Shown here: positions 60,131 to 64,000 of the stretch, piece after piece
Numbering within the stretch: the first letter of the stretch is position 1
How the letters are laid out: every line of letters begins with the position of its first letter
Source: Streptomyces tropicalis
Lineage (GTDB): Bacteria > Actinomycetota > Actinomycetes > Streptomycetales > Streptomycetaceae
DNA length: 64,000 nt
NCBI RefSeq assembly: GCF_029269835.1
Contig: NZ_JARJBB010000011.1
Location: forward strand, 62,001-126,000
Direction of reading: 5' to 3'
Notes under the pieces: generated by a model
What the model saw: the letters and a program-made list of their open reading frames with translations, nothing else
What the model was told of the DNA's origin: nothing
Database searches by the model: none
Program-made: the position numbers and the translations under genes

Positions 60131-60967
60131 TCAGGCCAGCGGATCGGGCGCCGCGGTGATGCCGTACTCCGCGAGCTTGGCCCGGCCGCAGTCGGGGGCG
60201 GTCAGCACCAGCGGGCCCTGCTCGGTGAGGGCGACGGAGTGCTCCCAGTGGGAGGACCAGGTGCCGTCGGTGGTCACCACGGTCCAGTCGTCCTCGAGCA
60301 CCTCGGTGCGCGGGGTGCCCAGCGAGACCATGGGCTCGATGGCCAGGCAGAAACCGGGGACCAGCTTGGGGCCCTTGCCGCGGCGCCGCTCGACGTAGTT
60401 CAGCAGATGCGGGTCCATGTGCATCTCGGTGCCGATGCCGTGGCCGCCGTAGTCCTCGATGATCCCGTACTTGCCGCCGCCCGGCTTGGGCTGGCGCCGG
60501 ATGTACGTCTCGATCGCGCGGGAGATGTCGACCAGCCGGTTGCCCGCCTTCATGGCCGCGATGCCGGCCCACATCGACTCCTCGGTCACCCGGGACAGCT
60601 CCACCAGCTCCGGAGCGTGACCGGAGCCCACGAAGGCGGTGTAGGCGGCGTCGCCGTGCCAGCCGTCGACGATGGCGCCGCAGTCGATGGAGATGACGTC
60701 GCCGTCCTTCAGGACGACCTCGTCGGAGGGGATGCCGTGGACCACGACCTCGTTCACCGAGGTGCAGATCGTCGCGGGGAAGCCGCCGTAGCCGAGGAAG
60801 TTCGGCTTGGCGTTGTGCTCGGCGAGCACCTTCCGGGCCACCTCGTCCAGGTCCTTGGTGGTCGCCCCGGGCACGGCCGCCTCACGGGTGGCCGCGTGGA
60901 TCGCGGCGACGACCAGCCCCGCCGCGCGCATCGTGGCGATCTGCTCGGGGGTCTTGATCTGCACCAT
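60131..60967 (-). CDS. map: methionine aminopeptidase, type I
   Basis: 278 residues. Dimetal ligands: two Asp in SIDCGAIVDGWHGDAA, His in GGHGIGTEMH, Glu in AIEPMVSLG and Glu near SSHWEHSVAL. VNEVVVHGIP upstream. ATG 60967. No N-terminal SH3-binding extension. Transcribed after adk with a 127-bp gap. Confidence 0.96.
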   Translation of the reverse strand: MVQIKTPEQIATMRAAGLVVAAIHAATREAAVPGATTKDLDEVARKVLAEHNAKPNFLGYGGFPATICTSVNEVVVHGIPSDEVVLKDGDVISIDCGAIVDGWHGDAAYTAFVGSGHAPELVELSRVTEESMWAGIAAMKAGNRLVDISRAIETYIRRQPKPGGGKYGIIEDYGGHGIGTEMHMDPHLLNYVERRRGKGPKLVPGFCLAIEPMVSLGTPRTEVLEDDWTVVTTDGTWSSHWEHSVALTEQGPLVLTAPDCGRAKLAEYGITAAPDPLA

Positions 60968-61094
60968 GGGAGCTACGGCCTTTCTCGGACCGGGAGGTCT
61001 GTGAACATCTTCAACGATAAGGGGGACGCCGACGGCGCCACCCCACAGCGCAGCCGCGGCCCTCGGAAGGAACCGCGGCTGCAACCGACGGAGA

Positions 61095-61757
61095 CTACTG
61101 GGTGGCGTCCTCGCGCTTGAGCGCCTCCAGCGCCCGGCGCGTGATCTCGTCCACCGGGCCGAGCGAGGAGATCGTGACGACCAGGCCCTGGGCCTTGTAG
61201 TAGTCGATGATCGGCTCGGTCTGCGTGTGGTAGACCTCCAGGCGCGTGCGGACCGTGTCCTCGGAGTCGTCGTCGCGCTGGTAGAGCTCGCCGCCGCAGG
61301 TGTCGCAGACACCCGCCTGCTTCGGCGCGCTGTACGACTCGTGGAAGACGTGGCTGGAGTCGTTGCGGCAGATGCGCCGGCCGGCGATCCGCTTGACGAC
61401 CTCCTCCTCGGGGACCTCCAGGTCGAGGACCGCGTCCAGCTTGATGTCCTCGGACTTCAGCAGGGCGTCCAGGGCCTCGGCCTGCTGGACGTTGCGCGGG
61501 AAGCCGTCGAGCAGGAAGCCGTCGACCGCGTCGGGCTGCTCCATGCGGTCCTTGGCCATCGCGATGGTGACCTCGTCCGGAACCAGGTTGCCGGCGTCCA
61601 TGTAGGACTTCGCGAGCTTGCCCAGGTCCGTCTGCCGGCTGATGTTGGCGCGGAACAGGTCGCCCGTGGAGATGTGCGGGATGCGCAGTTTCTCGGCCAG
61701 GCGCGTCGCCTGTGTTCCCTTACCTGCACCAGGCGGCCCGACGAGGACGATTCGCAT
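61095..61757 (-). CDS. adk: adenylate kinase
   Basis: 220 residues. P-loop GPPGAGKGTQA at 8-18, NMP-binding region, and an extended lid with Cys residues in ICRNDSSH and GVCDTCGGELY that suggest a metal-binding lid. The ATG overlaps the secY TGA by one base (TGATG), so translation is coupled. Confidence 0.97.
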   Translation of the reverse strand: MRIVLVGPPGAGKGTQATRLAEKLRIPHISTGDLFRANISRQTDLGKLAKSYMDAGNLVPDEVTIAMAKDRMEQPDAVDGFLLDGFPRNVQQAEALDALLKSEDIKLDAVLDLEVPEEEVVKRIAGRRICRNDSSHVFHESYSAPKQAGVCDTCGGELYQRDDDSEDTVRTRLEVYHTQTEPIIDYYKAQGLVVTISSLGPVDEITRRALEALKREDATQ

Positions 61758-63070
61758 CAGCGGAGGAACCCTTCGTAATTGCGCTGCTGGAGCTGGCTCT
61801 CGATCTGCTTCACCGTCTCGAGACCGACACCCACGATGATCAGGATGCTGGTCCCGCCGAACGGGAAGTTCTGGCTTGCCCCGAAGCCAACCAACGCCAT
61901 TGTCGGGACGAGAGCGATCAGACCCAGGTACAGCGAACCCGGCCAGGTGATCCGGTTGAGCACGTAGCTCAGGTACTCAGCGGTCGGCCGGCCGGCCCGG
62001 ATGCCCGGGATGAAGCCACCATACTTCTTCATGTTGTCGGCGACTTCCTCGGGGTTGAAGGAGATCGCCACGTAGAAGAACGCGAAGAACACGATCAGGA
62101 GGAAGTACGCGGTGATGTAGACCGGGTGGTCGCCCTTGGTCAGGTTGCTCTGGACCCACGTCTTCCAGGAGGAGTTGCCCCCGGAGAACTGGGCGATCAG
62201 GCTCGGGATGTAGAGCAGCGACGAAGCGAAGATCACAGGGATCACGCCCGCCTGGTTGACCTTCAGCGGGATGTACGTCGAGGTGCCGCCGTAGGACTTG
62301 CGGCCGATCATGCGCTTCGCGTACTGCACGGGGATGCGGCGCTGGGCCTGCTCGACGAAGACGACCAGGCCGACCATGACGAGGCCCACCAGGATCACGG
62401 TGGAGAACTCGATCCAGCCGCCGGCCAGCTTGCCCTGGACCTTGATCGCCCACAGGGCGCTCGGGAAGGTCGCGGCGATCGAGATGAACATCAGGATCGA
62501 CATGCCGTTGCCGATACCGCGGTCGGTGATCAGCTCGCCGAGCCACATGACGACGCAGGTGCCCGCCGTCATCACGATGACCATCGTGATCGTGGTGAAG
62601 ATCGACTGGTCCGGCACGATCTGGGACGCCACGGGACAGCCCGAGAAGAGGGCGCCGCTGCGGGCGGTGGCCACCAGGCCCGTGCCCTGCAGGACCGCCA
62701 GGGCGATGGTCAGGTAGCGCGTGTACTGCGTGATCTTCGCCGTGCCGGCCTGGCCCTCCTTCTTCAGGGCCTCCAGACGCGGGATGACCACGGTCAGCAG
62801 CTGCAGGATGATGCTCGCCGTGATGTACGGCATGATGCCGAGCGCGAAGACCGTGATCTGGAGCAGCGCGCCGCCGCTGAACATGTTGATCAGGCTGAAC
62901 AGGCCGCGGTTCGAGTTGGCCACGTTCATGCACGTCTGGACGTTCTTGTAGTCGATGCCCGGGATCGGGATGTGGGTACCGACCCGGTACACCACGATGA
63001 TGCCGAGCGTGAAGAGCAGCTTGTTGCGCAGGTCGGGCGTCTTGAACGCCCGGGCGAACGCGGTGAGCAC
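61757..63070 (-). CDS. secY: preprotein translocase subunit SecY
   Basis: 437 residues with ten membrane helices forming the Sec channel. GTHIPIPGID near the start, the plug and lateral gate region (SINMFSGGALLQITVFALGIMPYI equivalent), and RVTWPGS-type late loop (RITWPGSLYLGL). ATG/GTG start at 63070. Upstream hairpin separates it from rplO. Confidence 0.98.
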   Translation of the reverse strand: MLTAFARAFKTPDLRNKLLFTLGIIVVYRVGTHIPIPGIDYKNVQTCMNVANSNRGLFSLINMFSGGALLQITVFALGIMPYITASIILQLLTVVIPRLEALKKEGQAGTAKITQYTRYLTIALAVLQGTGLVATARSGALFSGCPVASQIVPDQSIFTTITMVIVMTAGTCVVMWLGELITDRGIGNGMSILMFISIAATFPSALWAIKVQGKLAGGWIEFSTVILVGLVMVGLVVFVEQAQRRIPVQYAKRMIGRKSYGGTSTYIPLKVNQAGVIPVIFASSLLYIPSLIAQFSGGNSSWKTWVQSNLTKGDHPVYITAYFLLIVFFAFFYVAISFNPEEVADNMKKYGGFIPGIRAGRPTAEYLSYVLNRITWPGSLYLGLIALVPTMALVGFGASQNFPFGGTSILIIVGVGLETVKQIESQLQQRNYEGFLR

Positions 63071-63243
63071 GGTGCCTCCTGCGACCCCCGCGCAACTGCG
63101 TCAAGGGTGGTGGTCTTGAGGTTCCAACAGAGAACTACGACTTAACAACGGCCGACTGCCGTTACGGGTGCCCCTCGCGCGGCATCCGGTGGAAGTGGAC
63201 AGTGCTGGCCACCTTACCGGCGAGACCGCCCCCCTTGGAACGA

Positions 63244-63283
63244 CCAACCGGGGATACCCCATTTATTGGGTATCCCCGGTTGG
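63244..63283 (-). terminator. hairpin between rplO and secY
   Basis: 16-bp perfect stem (63244-63259 with 63268-63283) with an AT-rich 8-base loop CATTTATT. Ends the spc operon or attenuates it ahead of secY, which then needs a promoter in the remaining 170 bp. Confidence 0.82.
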
Positions 63284-63315
63284 GATCGTTCAGGTCATCG
63301 AGACGCCCGAAAGGG

Positions 63316-63771
63316 TCAGACGAGCTCGGTGACGGTACCGCCGGCGGCGGTGATCTTCTCCTTGGCGGAGCCGGAGACGGCGTCGACCGTCACCTGCAGC
63401 GCCACGGAGAGCTCGCCCTGACCGAGGACCTTGACCAGGCTGTTCTTGCGAACGGCGCCCTTGGCCACCAGGTCCTCGACCGTGACCTCGCCACCCTGCG
63501 GGTAGAGCGCGGCCAGCTTGTCGAGGTTCACGACCTGGAACTCGGTCTTGAACGGGTTCTTGAAGCCCTTCAGCTTCGGGAGACGCATGTGGAGGGGCAT
63601 CTGGCCACCCTCGAAGCGCTCCGGAACCTGGTAGCGGGCCTTCGTGCCCTTGGTACCACGACCGGCCGTCTTACCCTTCGACGCCTCACCACGACCGACA
63701 CGGGTCTTGGCGGTCTTGGCGCCCGGGGCGGGACGGAGGTTGTGGATCTTGAGCGGGTTCTGCTCCGCCAT
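63316..63771 (-). CDS. rplO: 50S ribosomal protein L15
   Basis: 151 residues. LRPAPGAKTAKTRVGRGEASKGKTAGRGTKG at the N-terminus and the C-terminal globular part (VTVEDLVAKGAVRKNSLVKVLGQGELSVAL). ATG 63771, two bases after the rpmD stop. Confidence 0.98.
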   Translation of the reverse strand: MAEQNPLKIHNLRPAPGAKTAKTRVGRGEASKGKTAGRGTKGTKARYQVPERFEGGQMPLHMRLPKLKGFKNPFKTEFQVVNLDKLAALYPQGGEVTVEDLVAKGAVRKNSLVKVLGQGELSVALQVTVDAVSGSAKEKITAAGGTVTELV

Positions 63772-63773
63772 GA

Positions 63774-63956
63774 TCAGTCGACCTCCTCGACCGTCACGAG
63801 GTGGCGGACATGGCGCACCATGCCGCGGAACTCGGGGCGGTCCTCCTTGACGACCACGTCACCGAGGCGCTTGAGGCCCAGGCTCCGCAGGGTGTCACGG
63901 TGGTTCTGCTTGCTGCCGATGTAGGACTTGACCTGCGTAATCTTGAGCTGCGCCAT
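63774..63956 (-). CDS. rpmD: 50S ribosomal protein L30
   Basis: 60 residues. QLKITQVKSYIGSKQNHRDTLRSLGLKRLG and VRHLVTVEEVD. Starts 2 bp after the rpsE stop; tightly packed spc operon order rpsE-rpmD-rplO. Confidence 0.98.
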   Translation of the reverse strand: MAQLKITQVKSYIGSKQNHRDTLRSLGLKRLGDVVVKEDRPEFRGMVRHVRHLVTVEEVD

Positions 63957-63958
63957 GA

Positions 63959-64000
63959 TTACGCACCCGCCCCGGCACGCGCACGGAGCAGGGCCGCGGG
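63959..64000 (-). CDS. rpsE: 30S ribosomal protein S5, C-terminal end only
   Basis: The last 13 codons (PAALLRARAGAGA) and TAA stop are in the window; the rest continues beyond the right edge. Assigned from the tail sequence and its position directly before rpmD. Confidence 0.9.
   Translation of the reverse strand, partial: PAALLRARAGAGA

Overview
The window is high-GC actinobacterial DNA, almost certainly from a Streptomyces chromosome. It carries whiD and bldM beside guaB and an ECF sigma factor gene, a groES-groEL1 pair behind CIRCE operators, a DUF397/DUF5753 regulator pair, and the rpsE-rpmD-rplO-secY-adk-map-infA-rpmJ-rpsM-rpsK-rpoA-rplQ-truA-rplM-rpsI-glmM core block in the usual Streptomyces order. 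No rRNA, tRNA or CRISPR array was seen.

Layout. 1-7.2 kb: a pseudokinase cut by the left edge, an active PknB-type Ser/Thr kinase and glpD. 7.4-13.9 kb: a nucleotide-sugar dehydrogenase homologue that lacks its catalytic Cys, guaB3, guaB, an ECF sigma factor, bldM behind a textbook sigma-BldN promoter, and whiD. 14-21 kb: an accessory stretch with a 30-bp minisatellite, a LysR regulator, MOSC, SDR and SnoaL-like proteins, a decayed piece of a BREX-2 pglX gene, the DUF5753/DUF397 pair, a chimeric gene remnant and an anti-sigma-like ATPase. 21-38 kb: groEL1/groES, two polysaccharide-deacetylase lipoproteins, a methyltransferase, an ECF42 sigma factor with its DGPF partner, the t6A genes tsaD-rimI-tsaB-tsaE, alr, the NAD(P)H-hydrate repair enzyme and acpS. 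38.8-47.2 kb: a compact accessory gene set. 47.3-64 kb: glmS, coaA, a DUF389 protein, glmM and the ribosomal/sec/RNA polymerase block.

The most unusual region is 38.8-47.2 kb. Two minus-strand transcription units, mutS-mutE-(cytoplasmic solute-binding-like protein) and (EamA exporter)-asd-aspartokinase-(Fe/2-oxoglutarate oxygenase), start from two copies of the same 73-bp sequence (60 of 73 positions identical). Each copy contains an ATC-N9-GAT LysR-type box, and a LysR gene lies at the far end. The chemistry suggested is glutamate to 3-methylaspartate by a B12 mutase, activation and reduction of the side-chain carboxylate, oxidation by the oxygenase, and export. I do not recognise this as a described pathway.

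The second notable signal is a set of intergenic, hairpin-forming elements. Two of them (51320-51498 and 51497-51662) are TA-flanked and share a TA. Three (28367-28556, 51320-51498, 56436-56599) share the same stem arms, in which the imperfect pairs are nearly all G.U wobbles on one strand. Three of the four elements lie directly on the stop codons of neighbouring genes.
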